A stretch of 21,853 nt of DNA, taken from assembly GCA_016758965.1 (NCBI GenBank), contig JAEPRB010000441.1, positions 1 to 21,853 on the forward strand. Direction: 5' to 3'. Of this stretch, positions 1-9,151 are shown piece after piece. A program made the translations under genes and the position numbers. Origin of the DNA: Circinella minor (lineage: Eukaryota > Mucoromycota > Mucoromycetes > Mucorales > Lichtheimiaceae). The notes under the pieces were generated by a model, which searched no databases, was not told the origin of the DNA, and saw only the letters and a list, made by a program, of their open reading frames with translations. Within the stretch, counting starts at the first letter, position 1. Each line of letters begins with the position of its first letter.

Positions 1-842
1 AATACATGAATAAGCTTTTTTTTTTCTGATTGAAAATCATTTTCATAAACCATGGCTTTTGGCTCATTGAAAATGCAAGACCTTTTTACTATTGGAAAAT
101 TAAATAAATAACTTGTATATATTTTGACTAAAAAAAGCTTTCATCAGAATCTAAACATGGATTTGTCTGTTTTACAAACTTGCATCTAATTTTAAATTGC
201 TTGTGAATTATAGAAATTATTTTTTAGAGAAATGTATAGCATGTAAATCACCATCGGTAATTTAATTAATGAACATCTTCTTTTTATACTTGTTTTTTAC
301 AGAAGCACAATGATTTATGCTCTGTTGTGATTGAGTAATTTGAGGTAGTACTGCTAGTATTGGATATGTACATTTTATAGAAAAAAAAAGGAAGTTGTTA
401 AAGGCCTACAACCATGAAAAGTTTTACCTGGGCCTATAAAATTTGTGATAACATTTGGCTTTCATGTGATTGAAATCATTGTGAACTACAGTATTTACAC
501 TTTAAATTCAGACAAAATAAGTAAAATTTGGGATGAAATGAGAATAAAATTGGGATGTAGTGAGGATAAAGTTTGGATATAATGAGAATAAAATTTAGAT
601 ATAATGAGAATAAAATTTAGATATAATGAAAATGATATTTGGATAAAGTGAGGGTAAAATTGAGATGAAATGAGAATGAGATTTAGAGATAGTGAGAAGG
701 GAAATCAAAAAAGATTAAATTAGTCTCAAGTATTTCAAAGAGTTAATCCAAATGAACTTACCTGTAATAATCTAAAGTCTTTCTGATAGCAGAAAGCCAA
801 ACCATGTACATTATGGCGATATAAAATATATATTAAGTAAAT
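1..842. other. AT-rich non-coding DNA downstream of the Fanzor gene
   Basis: No reading frame with coding character is visible on either strand. The stretch lies 3' of the Fanzor gene, which is on the minus strand. It contains a short palindrome at 31-45 (TGAAAATCATTTTCA) and a 22-bp tandem repeat at 530-700, listed separately. In TnpB and Fanzor systems the guide RNA is usually encoded at the 3' end of the nuclease gene and in the sequence just beyond it, so part of this region may be transcribed as guide RNA; that is inference only. I found no convincing terminal inverted repeat or target-site duplication, so the left boundary of any mobile element may lie outside the window. Confidence 0.6.
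530..700. repeat. 22-bp tandem repeat (minisatellite), about 7.7 copies
   Basis: Seven consecutive 22-base units can be laid out without gaps at 530, 552, 574, 596, 618, 640 and 662, followed by a partial eighth unit. Each approximates TAGATATAATGAGAATAAAA followed by TT; the fourth matches that exactly and the outer units are more diverged. There are no unique spacers between units, so this is a minisatellite and not a CRISPR-like array. It lies about 140-310 bases beyond the stop codon of the Fanzor gene, on that gene's 3' side. Confidence 0.9.
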
Positions 843-3465
843 TTAAACTCTCTTAAAAGCAGTAGGACGACCATCTTGATTCCAAATGGAAGATGCAATG
901 GACATCATATTCTTGGATGCGTTTACATCTCGCTGCCACAGTGTTTTACATGTTTTACAGACAAGAACACCAAAACCACGAGTATGAGAAGCTTTGTACA
1001 AGGTATCAGTTTTACAAATGTTGCAAATCCTAGACGTCTTGAACTCATCAATTGGCACAACTAGTAGTTCACCTTCTTTTTCACGTTTTTTCAGGGTTCT
1101 ATAGAACATGCCTGTAACACCATGCCTCAAACCTCTAAGTTTTACCAAATCTTTTCCTACCATACCTGTACCAAAAACAATTAGTGGCACTTTAGATTTG
1201 TCGTATTCAAATTTCGAAGGTTTCCATTTATTAGATCTATGTATTATATGTTATTAGACGACTATACAACATTTATTTTGCTCCAGATATTCTTACTTTG
1301 TAACATCATGGGTTCCAACAGTACCGGAAACATCGTTATCATTTATCTTCTTCTTTGCTCTTGCTTTTCTGTCTAAACGCTCATTGCTCTTTTTGGCAGC
1401 CTTCTTCATTTTTCTCCACTTCTTTCGCTTCGTCTTGTTTCTTTTCTTTTTATTATACTTCTTGTCTCCATTCAATAACATATTGACCATGATTTCAGGA
1501 GCTCTCTGTCTACCTTGATATAAAAAAAAGCGATCTTTTGCAGTATCTTTACCATAGAAAGCGAATAATTTATCTTTATGAATAATGATATATTGGATAA
1601 ATCTATCATACAAAATTGAACTGCAAGTCTTTTGTGTGGGAATGTTTGTTTCTATGCTAGTTAGACCTTTACTATCCTTCAGTTTTTGTAATCTTGATGA
1701 ATATTTAGTTGATCCAGTGAGGTTATAATACTCTTTGGTGGAGCATTGTCTAATTTGATGATTACTTGTGTCCAAGCCAATTGCTGCTGTATACACTGCC
1801 TTTCGACCAGGGTCAATAAATACAGGCTGATAAATTCTTTCGACTTCCTCATATTCAAAATCTTCTAAAACAAGGTCATGGTTCTCAATGTCTTTTTTTA
1901 CTTCTTTGAGAGCCGTAGCTCTTCTCTTTTCAAAAAGAAAATCAACTGTAAACCCATCCGATTTGATTGTATTGGAAAATAAAACATTATTTAATCCATT
2001 GGGACGCAAATCATCAATGCTACAATAGTAATGGGCATTTAATTAATATTATAATAGAGTATATTCTGCAGTGCATTGTTTACCTTTTGAATCCTAAGCC
2101 TTTAAAATCAAAATATTTATAAAATAAATCCAATTGAGCATTGTAGCCTCTGGGTAGCTTTTCTTTAGTGAAACAACACAAGGAATTGACACTAATTGTA
2201 ACAAATTTCCAACGAAAAGAAGGTGATGGTGAAATAGTAAATAATCTTGGTAATGGAAGACGTCTAACATCGTAAGGATTATGAGCCAAATGCTCTCTTT
2301 CATACTCGGAGAGTATATAAGCAAGAGAACGAACAAATTTCCCTGGAGAAGCAGATAATGATTTAAGGGTAACCTGAACATCTATATGAGTAGACAATGG
2401 CATGCAGACCTCTTTAATTCTTGACTGTTCACCTTCAGACAGTTGAATACTTTTAGGCCATACAGGATTTCCTTGGCAAACCATTTGATAACAAAATTCC
2501 TTGGCAACCTTGGCTACATGATCAGGACTCATCGTCTATATTCATTGTTAGTTATTTATAAAATATTATTTGTTCAGTATTTGATACTTACCATGAATGC
2601 ATTTTGAAGAATATAACGAATATAACGCAAGACTTTTGCTTCAAAAAGTTCTACTATATTATTCAAATAAGAAGTAGCAACTACAGTACATGCTTCTGAT
2701 ATGCATTGGCTGTTTCCAGAAGCCAAATTTACTTTATAAATGATAGCAGGATACTTGATACGAAATGTATCCCAAGCAGGAATCATGTCAGAAGGTAAGG
2801 CAGTTCCATTGGTTGCTTTACGATTATTTACTAATTGACATATAGAGTACCAGAAATTTTGTTTAAATATACAGTCTGGGATGATATCATCTTTATGCAT
2901 CAGTATATAATAATTTACAAATATTTGAGCCCTAAATATTAATTGTCTAACGTCCTCACAGGCACTTATGATTCTTGACTTGATAGTTGCAGCAGATTGT
3001 GGGTTAACTGATGATGATGTGGTTGCAATGATAGATTCGTTATTACGTATGCATGACCTAAATGGAATCTTTCTTGTAAATGACTGATGGGCTTTACCCA
3101 AATTATTATTGAAGACCTCCAACTTTGATGATAAATGATTTTTACAAAGTGGGGATCGCGATGAGCTATGTCCTACTTCTTTGCAGTTAGAACATACTAC
3201 ATTTGTATTATTTGTCTTTTGTTGTTTTGCTTCCTTCTTTTCTTGCTTCATTTCGAAGCTTTGATTTCTCTTGCATGATGTGCCCACTTTATAGTAGTTA
3301 GAATTGATGAAAAAGGCGATTATATCATACAAACTTACCGGAATCAGCAGTATCTGGGTTATATTTACTGCATTTATAGTAGTTTTTATTATAATGGCCA
3401 ACTAAACCACAATCTACACATGTGGGAACTATTGATTTGGTAGTTGGAATATACACCATTTTCAT
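843..3465 (-). CDS. Fanzor-type RNA-guided endonuclease (TnpB/OrfB-like), five exons
   Basis: Exons on the minus strand are 3465-3339, 3286-2592, 2535-2084, 2019-1297 and 1236-843, giving 796 residues with all phases closing. In order the protein has: two CX2CX4HX7C zinc knuckles (residues 16-32 and 74-90); a long N-terminal and wedge region; FIDPGRKAVYTAAIG with the RuvC-I Asp (about D494); a strongly basic segment (about 611-649), a likely nuclear localisation signal; IVFGTG at the RuvC-II site; IDEFKTSRICNIC, which supplies the displaced Glu (about E730) typical of Fanzors; a C4 zinc ribbon (C737, C740, C759, C762); and WQRDVNASKNMM with the RuvC-III Asp (about D769). The family are RNA-guided DNA nucleases spread with eukaryotic transposons. 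Length and introns favour Fanzor1, by inference. No frameshift or internal stop is seen, so it may be active. An alternative first exon at 3554-3488 is possible. Confidence 0.9.
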
Positions 3466-4384
3466 TTGCTTTGCTACAACTACTTACTAGTTTCAGAATT
3501 TCTTTGATATTTGACACTTTGGATTTTAGCATAGATAATTTCTTTGTAATACATTTAGATACGAAAGGTTTGATAACAAAAGAAAAAGAGCTTTATAATG
3601 ATATATCATTTCTAATAAAGTATGCTCAGTGTTCTGTTCGGTTATCTACGGGTAACCAGGCAGTCAAAAACTGATAACGGGAAAATAAGTATTTGGTTCA
3701 ATACGATGGTAATGAATGAAATAAACGAAAGAAAATGATTTAACTACAGTAAATGAGATTAATTTCATCACAGACAGTAAACATATTGCACTAATACAAT
3801 AAAAATAGTTTTGAAAGAAGGTACACTTGACAGGAAGTATCTTTGTTAGATTGAGTATAAGAAACTGGCTCATCAAAGCCCATCACTCAGTAATCGTCAG
3901 TTGACTAAATTTCAACAGATTGCGTGATAGCATTTAGACATGTTCTTGACGTGACGTATATTCATATTGTTTGGTTTTAATAATAAAGGTTTAAAATTAA
4001 AAAAAAATTATCTTTTTTTTTTTAATGCTTCAGCTTTTATTGTTCGTCAAAGAACCATTTTTTTTTTTTTCGTTCTGACGTTTATTGGAGTGTTTATATG
4101 AATAAAAAAGTAAGGGAGAATGAAAAAGTTATATGTGTGTGGAGAGAGAGAAAGAGAGAAGATATTATTTCCAAACCCGTCTCTTTTTACACACACACAC
4201 TCTCTCTCTCTTTCTGTTTCCCGCCAGGAGAAACACAGACACACATACACTTAATAACCACAAATAACTATGGCAGAATCGTAAGCGCGTGTTTACTTTA
4301 TAACAATGAATAGCTATTATATCTATAATTCCTTTTTATTCTAACTTTCTTTCTTTCTTTAATTACATGATGATATAAAGACAA
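3466..4384. other. Spacer between the divergent Fanzor and EMC3 genes
   Basis: This is the shared upstream region of two divergent genes. Bases 3488-3554 could form an alternative Fanzor 5' exon on the minus strand. At 3654-3670 is a short inverted repeat (GGTTA...TAACC). GA-rich, CA and CT simple repeats lie at about 4135-4220. A pyrimidine-rich tract (TTTCTTTCTTTCTTT) sits at about 4346-4360, just upstream of the EMC3 start, a common feature of fungal promoters. Overlapping open frames here on both strands are low-complexity or lack gene structure and were not accepted. Confidence 0.5.
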
Positions 4385-5667
4385 ATGTTATTAGATCCTG
4401 GTAAGTTAATAATTTTCAAGCCCAAAAAGTATTGATAAAGTTAATAAAACGTATATATCTATCTATTCCAGCTATTAGGGATTGGGTATTAATTCCCATC
4501 ATGATTGTCATGGTTCTCGTTGGTATTCTTCGTCATCATATTACAATGTTATTAACGGGAGAACCAAAGAAACCTCAAGTGAAAGCTATTCGTGAATCGT
4601 AAGTTGCCATCCTTTTATATAAAAAGTGGGGAGGGTATAATAAAAAAAAAAAAAAAGGAAGCTACGCGTTTCTTCAAGACCTTTCTTTTTAATTTATAAT
4701 GATATATAATAGAAAAGCACTTTTACGTGGTATGCGATTACGAACCTATGGCAATCATATTCCAACACATGCATTCAGTAGTAGAAAAGCAATTCTTGCA
4801 GAAGCATATGAAAATGGTCGATATTTAAAGAATTCAGAGGCGGGTAACACTAATAATAATAATAATACACCTACAGCACCACCTAATCCAATGACAGATC
4901 CTGATATGATGGAAGGCATGATGGAAAGCATGAAGAAACAATTGACCAATATGGTACCTCAAATGCTTATTATGGGATGGATTAATTTTTTCTTTAAGGG
5001 TTTTGTTGTTAGTAAGTATAAATATGAAATGGGGATTCCAATTATGAAGAAAATTAATTTAATTGATTATAATGATATGTTAATCAAAAAAAAAAATAGT
5101 TAAATTACCATTTCCATTGACACCTCGTTTTAAAACCATGTTACAAAGTGGTGTGGATACTCGTGATATGGATGTTACTTGGGTGTCTTCATTATCATGG
5201 TATTTCTTGAATTTGTTTGGTCTTGGAAGTGTATTCGCTCTTATCTTGGGTGATAATAATGGTAAATAATATTATATATAAATTACAAGGAACGAGGCAA
5301 AAACATAAAATTATTGGGGTTAATCGATTATTAATTAATTTTATCATTATTAGCTGCTGGAGTAGATATGGCTGCTATGGGTTCTATGCCTGGAGTTATG
5401 CCAGGTGCAGGTCAACCAGGTCAACAAACTGATTTTAAGAAACTTTTTACTGGTGAAAAAGAAAACTTATTAATCACGTCGCACAAATGGGATTTAGATG
5501 ATGTAGAAGAACGATTATTACAAAAATATGGTAAAAAACCAATTAAAAAGGAAAATACCAAAACACAACAAGAATCATCTTCATTGTCATCCAAGAAAGA
5601 AATGTCTGTAAAGGATAAGATTAGAGCAAGTCAACAACAAAAAGGAAATAGTGCTAAACGTCGATAA
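4385..5667 (+). CDS. EMC3: ER membrane protein complex subunit 3
   Basis: Exons are 4385-4400, 4472-4598, 4713-5011, 5100-5261 and 5354-5667, giving 305 residues. The first exon is only 16 bases and is recognised because it supplies the conserved start MLLDPA, joined to [12 protein letters not shown]3 is the Oxa1/YidC/Get1-family core of the ER membrane protein complex and inserts transmembrane helices into the ER membrane. Three membrane segments are visible: about residues 10-28, 132-147 ([13 protein letters not shown]) and 177-197 ([18 protein letters not shown]). Arg26 after the first helix (GILRHH) aligns with human Arg31, a residue important for insertase activity. PFPLTPRF and the C-terminal [13 protein letters not shown] are family signatures. 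The cytosolic loop carries an Asn-rich insert at about 92-99, and the Lys/Ser/Gln-rich tail is typical of fungal homologues. AATAAA signals occur at 5669-5678. Confidence 0.95.
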
Positions 5668-5763
5668 TAATAAATAAAGAATCTAATTATAATTATAAAA
5701 TATATACAATTTTTATATAAAACTTGAAAGATATAAAATAATAAATTTGTTTTGTATTCATTA

Positions 5764-7461
5764 TTATTTTGATTTTGCGAATCCTACACGCTTATTATCA
5801 TAATCAAAAACTGAATAATAATTTCTTAAAAATGTATCACCCATAATCACCATAGGGATAGGTGCATCCGCAATGCCTGAATAACACAAAGTTTTGTTTT
5901 CTGGATTGGACTTTTCACGAATTAAATCCTTATGAGGAACTGGAAATTCATAATCACCCAAACGGAAAATAACATCATTATTTTGAAGTGTATTGCTTGT
6001 CTTGCTATGATTATTTCGTTGCATGTTTTGTTCACAGGGTACTTGCCATCCAAATGATTTGTTATATTCTGCACCAGGAATAGCCATATGAATAGCTTGT
6101 GACATGGAAGGTGGTACTACGATTAAAGTAGTACCGGTATCAATGATCGCTGTAGTAGATGTATTCGATCCAATACTTGGACCACCACCAACACCTGACA
6201 TAATGGTTCGATTACCAATCTTAATACCATTGAATGGTACTTCCCAATATCGATCATTGGTGACATTAAGATAAGTGAAATTTCCTTGATATAAACTGGG
6301 GTCTGTAGCTCCAATTAACTATTATTTCAATATAATGAAAAAATTAGATCCAGGTTATACGTATAAATCCACTTGAATAATAATAAAAGGAACCATCTAT
6401 GTTATAACACATACCAATTGACCGCCTTGATCAGATTGACCTAAATGAAACGAGGCAACAGCGTTCTTGATGACACCTTGATATTTAAGATTTTCAACAA
6501 ATGATCTCTTTGATCCCATCAAAGATAATTTGGCAAACCCAAGTCCAAAAATACCATCCAATTCAGGATCTGTTGCAAATTGAGCAGATACTTTATCTGC
6601 CAATCCAAATAATTGATGTTTGGCAGTTAAGTTTCCAACAGTTAAATCGTCATATCCTTTTGTACCTTGAACAGCAGATCCATCACCATATTGTAATGTC
6701 CATGTATCTGTACGATTATTCAATGTAGTGTTACCATTTGGATTACTACTCTCTTCTTTCATACTGTTCATAGGACTCGTAGTAGGTGAAGATGTTGTTG
6801 TTGTCTCGTTATTTTCTGGAGCAAGTGTAAATGTTGAAGAGTTGAATTCTGAAAAAAATGGATGATCACCACATCGTTGACATCGTTGACTAGGAACCCA
6901 AATATCTGAACTACCTGTATCAAAATCGACATTAAATGATTGTGGTGGTGTACCAATTTGAAGAAGTCCAACGTACTATATAGATATATTTATTTAAATG
7001 AACATGTCAAGTTATACGAATTTCTAAAAGATAAAAATAAAAATAAAAATAAAAAATAGTGTATCCTTATAGAATATGATTTACCTCAACGTCGACGTTA
7101 ACACTTTTTAAATGAACTGCTCCACGAGGATTTTTAATTCCTTTTGTTGTTGAATTTGTCTTTGTTATTGATGGTGATGTAGTATTAGAGCCTGTATATT
7201 TAGCTAAAACACGGTAATGGCGTTCTGGTGTACTTAATATTCGCGTCTTTTTTCGTAGTGGAACCCTTTTTTATACATATAATAAACTAGTCAATCTATA
7301 TGAGTTGTACAGAGAGATAATATATCTATAGAGACATACCTAATTGTAGAATGCACTGGTGTAATCGACTGAATTGGTACAGCTTGAACAACTGCTGGCA
7401 GTAAAAACAACCCTATAGCAGTAATTATACATCCAACAAATAGAAATAATTTTGTTATCAT
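5764..7461 (-). CDS. Secreted pepsin-like aspartic protease (family A1)
   Basis: Exons on the minus strand are 7461-7340, 7265-7085, 6975-6415 and 6318-5764, giving 472 residues. The start is a signal peptide (LFLFVGCIITAIGLFLLPAV) followed by a propeptide containing a basic stretch (RKK). The mature enzyme begins near VEYVGLLQIGTPPQ. The first catalytic Asp is in DFDTGSSDIWVPS (about D120), the flap Tyr in LQYGDGS, and the second catalytic Asp in AIIDTGTTL (about D348). The C-terminal IMGDTFLRNYYSVFDYDN is the usual A1 ending. A Thr/Ser/Asn-rich insertion lies between the first active-site loop and the flap, and CQRC follows the first DTG. Rhizopuspepsin and mucorpepsin are known relatives. 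With no visible GPI-anchor tail it is most likely secreted or vacuolar. It converges on EMC3, with 96 bases between the stop codons. Confidence 0.93.
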
Positions 7462-7949
7462 TTATTATTCGTCTTGTAAAATATATATTGTTATTTGTGA
7501 GAGAAGAAGAAGAAAGAAAGAAAGAAAGAAAAGTACAATGGTAAGATTATTTCATTTTCTATAATTTAAACAAGTATGTTTTCTATTGACTGAGGTTTCG
7601 CATATACATCTTGAAAATATTCCTTTCTACCTCCCCTGCCTTAACATTTTAGCCCTTCCAAAAAGATGTATTATATGAAACCAAAATACATATATATATA
7701 TATATATATATATAAATTTACCGTGAGGTATTCAATAACCCCTGATTACAGATTAACCCCTCCCCCTCACTCATTAATTATCTTAAAGAATTCGCTGTTG
7801 CTTATAATTATGAAATCATCTAAAAAATCAATATCTTTTTTTTTTTTTTTCTATTCTATTCTCTTCTTTTTTTTTTTTTTTTTACCCGAAACGTTTGTTC
7901 TCGAATTTTTTAATTAAAAAAACCCAACAAAATTTTTATTTTATTTTTC
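7462..7949. promoter_or_regulatory. Divergent promoter region between the protease and LDH-like genes
   Basis: This 488-base spacer separates two genes transcribed away from each other, so it should hold both promoters. Visible are AGAA/AAAG repeats (about 7502-7532), a TA dinucleotide run (about 7688-7714), and two long T-rich tracts (7836-7849 and 7867-7883) just upstream of the LDH-like start. No specific transcription-factor site can be assigned. The open frame across 7666-7917 is made almost entirely of these simple repeats and is not a gene. Confidence 0.55.
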
Positions 7950-8302
7950 ATGGGCCATGGTAAAGTAGCCATTATAGGAGCAGGGTCTCTAGGTAGTACG
8001 GTTGCCTATAGTCTCATATTGCGCCGAATGGTTGCTGAGATATTACTTGTAGATATTAATACTGATATATTACAAGGGCAAATTTTGGATCTTTCTGGTG
8101 CTGCTTTAGGTACACATACTATTGTTCGTGCTGGTACCTTTAAAGAAGCAGGTCAAGCTGATATTATTTTAATCACTGCTGATGTTTTAAAACATCAACA
8201 TGAATCACAATTACAGGTAAACCCATTTATATATATAAAAGACATTGACTTTTTTAATGCAACTAAACTTCTTTTTTTTTTCTTCTTCTTAATGTAATAA
8301 CA

Positions 8303-8339
<37 letters not shown>

Positions 8340-8991
8340 GTGGGCAATGCGAAGTCGACAATTACTTGATAGTATTACACATGCATTACTTCCAATTCAA
8401 CCACGAGCTATATTAATTGTTGGTATTGATCCAGTCGATATACTGACACGCCATTTGCAAACAACGGTGAATTTACCTGTAAAACAAATATTCGGAGCTG
8501 GATGTAGTGCTTTAAATACAACCAGAGCAAGACATTGGGTTGCACAAATGAGTGAAGCAACCACCGATTCGAGTGTACAACTTTATGTTATGGGAACGCG
8601 TGATTTACCTGTCATAGGATGGTATTCTGGTTTAGTAGATGGTTTATCTGTGAGTGCCATACCACAATTGACGTTTCATCGACCTCTCTTGGAACGAATT
8701 TTAGCAGCCGATAGAATTAAAGAGATCAAAGAATATAAAGGTGGAGCATGGTATGGTCATTCAGCATTTTTGGTCAAGCTTATAAGGGCTGCTATGTCCA
8801 AAGAAGCCACCATTCATGTTCTTAGTACATATATTGAACGATTTAATACTTGTATTTCAATGCCTGTTATATTAACAAAAGATGGAGTAAAACAAGAAGT
8901 TCCTGTACCATTATCACCAGAAGAACAAGGATTATTAACAACAGCAGTTCATCAAGCAAAAAAAGATTTTGATGAAACAATGATATCTTAA
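7950..8991 (+). CDS. Lactate/malate dehydrogenase-family protein, probable pseudoenzyme
   Basis: Exons are 7950-8216 and 8341-8991, giving 305 residues with phase 0 at the intron. The N-terminal Rossmann fold is well kept: KVAIIGAGSLGSTVAY is the NAD-binding glycine motif, and Asp35 in LLVDIN is the residue that normally selects NAD over NADP. LDLSGAALG and the LIVGIDPVDILT segment also match lactate dehydrogenases. The active site is altered. The usual LDSAR motif reads LNTTR (about 147-151), so the catalytic Asp is Asn. The usual GEHGDS motif, with the catalytic His, reads GTRDLP (about 174-179) and has no His. The substrate loop region (KHQHESQLQWAMRSR) is also atypical. The frame is intact, so this looks like a selected, non-canonical protein and not a decayed gene. 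Loss of dehydrogenase activity is inferred. Confidence 0.85.
8303..8340 (+). repeat. (AAT)12 microsatellite forming the intron's 3' splice site
   Basis: Twelve perfect AAT units (8303-8338) end in AG at 8339-8340, the acceptor of the single intron of the LDH-like gene. The repeat therefore occupies the place of the usual polypyrimidine tract. A T-rich tract lies further upstream at about 8272-8290 and could serve instead. Confidence 0.85.
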
Positions 8992-9151
8992 ATTTTTATA
9001 CTTGTTTCGTTCATATATCATTCTATATATTCCATTCTCTCTCTCTCTCCCCCCCCCTTCCTGGCTCCCTTAAGAAAAAAAAATATTCTCCAATCCATAA
9101 TTTCATTGTTTATTGTAAAAGTTATATATATATATATATATAAAGAAGTTT
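8992..9151. other. Convergent 3' spacer between the LDH-like and malic enzyme genes
   Basis: This short region between two stop codons contains CT repeats running into a C run (about 9036-9057), an A tract, a TA run (about 9124-9142), and TTTATT at 9109-9114. The last reads AATAAA on the minus strand, about 40 bases past the malic enzyme stop, so it is a plausible polyadenylation signal for that gene. Confidence 0.6.

Noticed and set aside
530..700. CRISPR-like array
   Set aside because: The 22-base units are directly adjacent with no unique spacers, and the host is eukaryotic; it is a minisatellite.
843..3465. Bacterial IS605/IS607 contamination carrying TnpB
   Set aside because: The gene is split by four short spliceosomal-type introns in phase and sits in the same contiguous sequence as clearly fungal genes.
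3444..3674. Plus-strand ORF of 76 codons
   Set aside because: It overlaps the Fanzor 5' end on the opposite strand and shows no domain or splice context.
4047..4313. Overlapping ORFs on both strands
   Set aside because: They are translations of GA, CA and CT simple repeats.
1..4384. Terminal inverted repeats or target-site duplication bounding a Fanzor transposon
   Set aside because: By-eye comparison of the flanks found only short palindromes (31-45 and 3654-3670) that do not pair with each other; the element ends may lie outside the window.
7666..7917. 83-codon plus-strand ORF
   Set aside because: Built from TA and poly-T tracts in the promoter region; no coding character.
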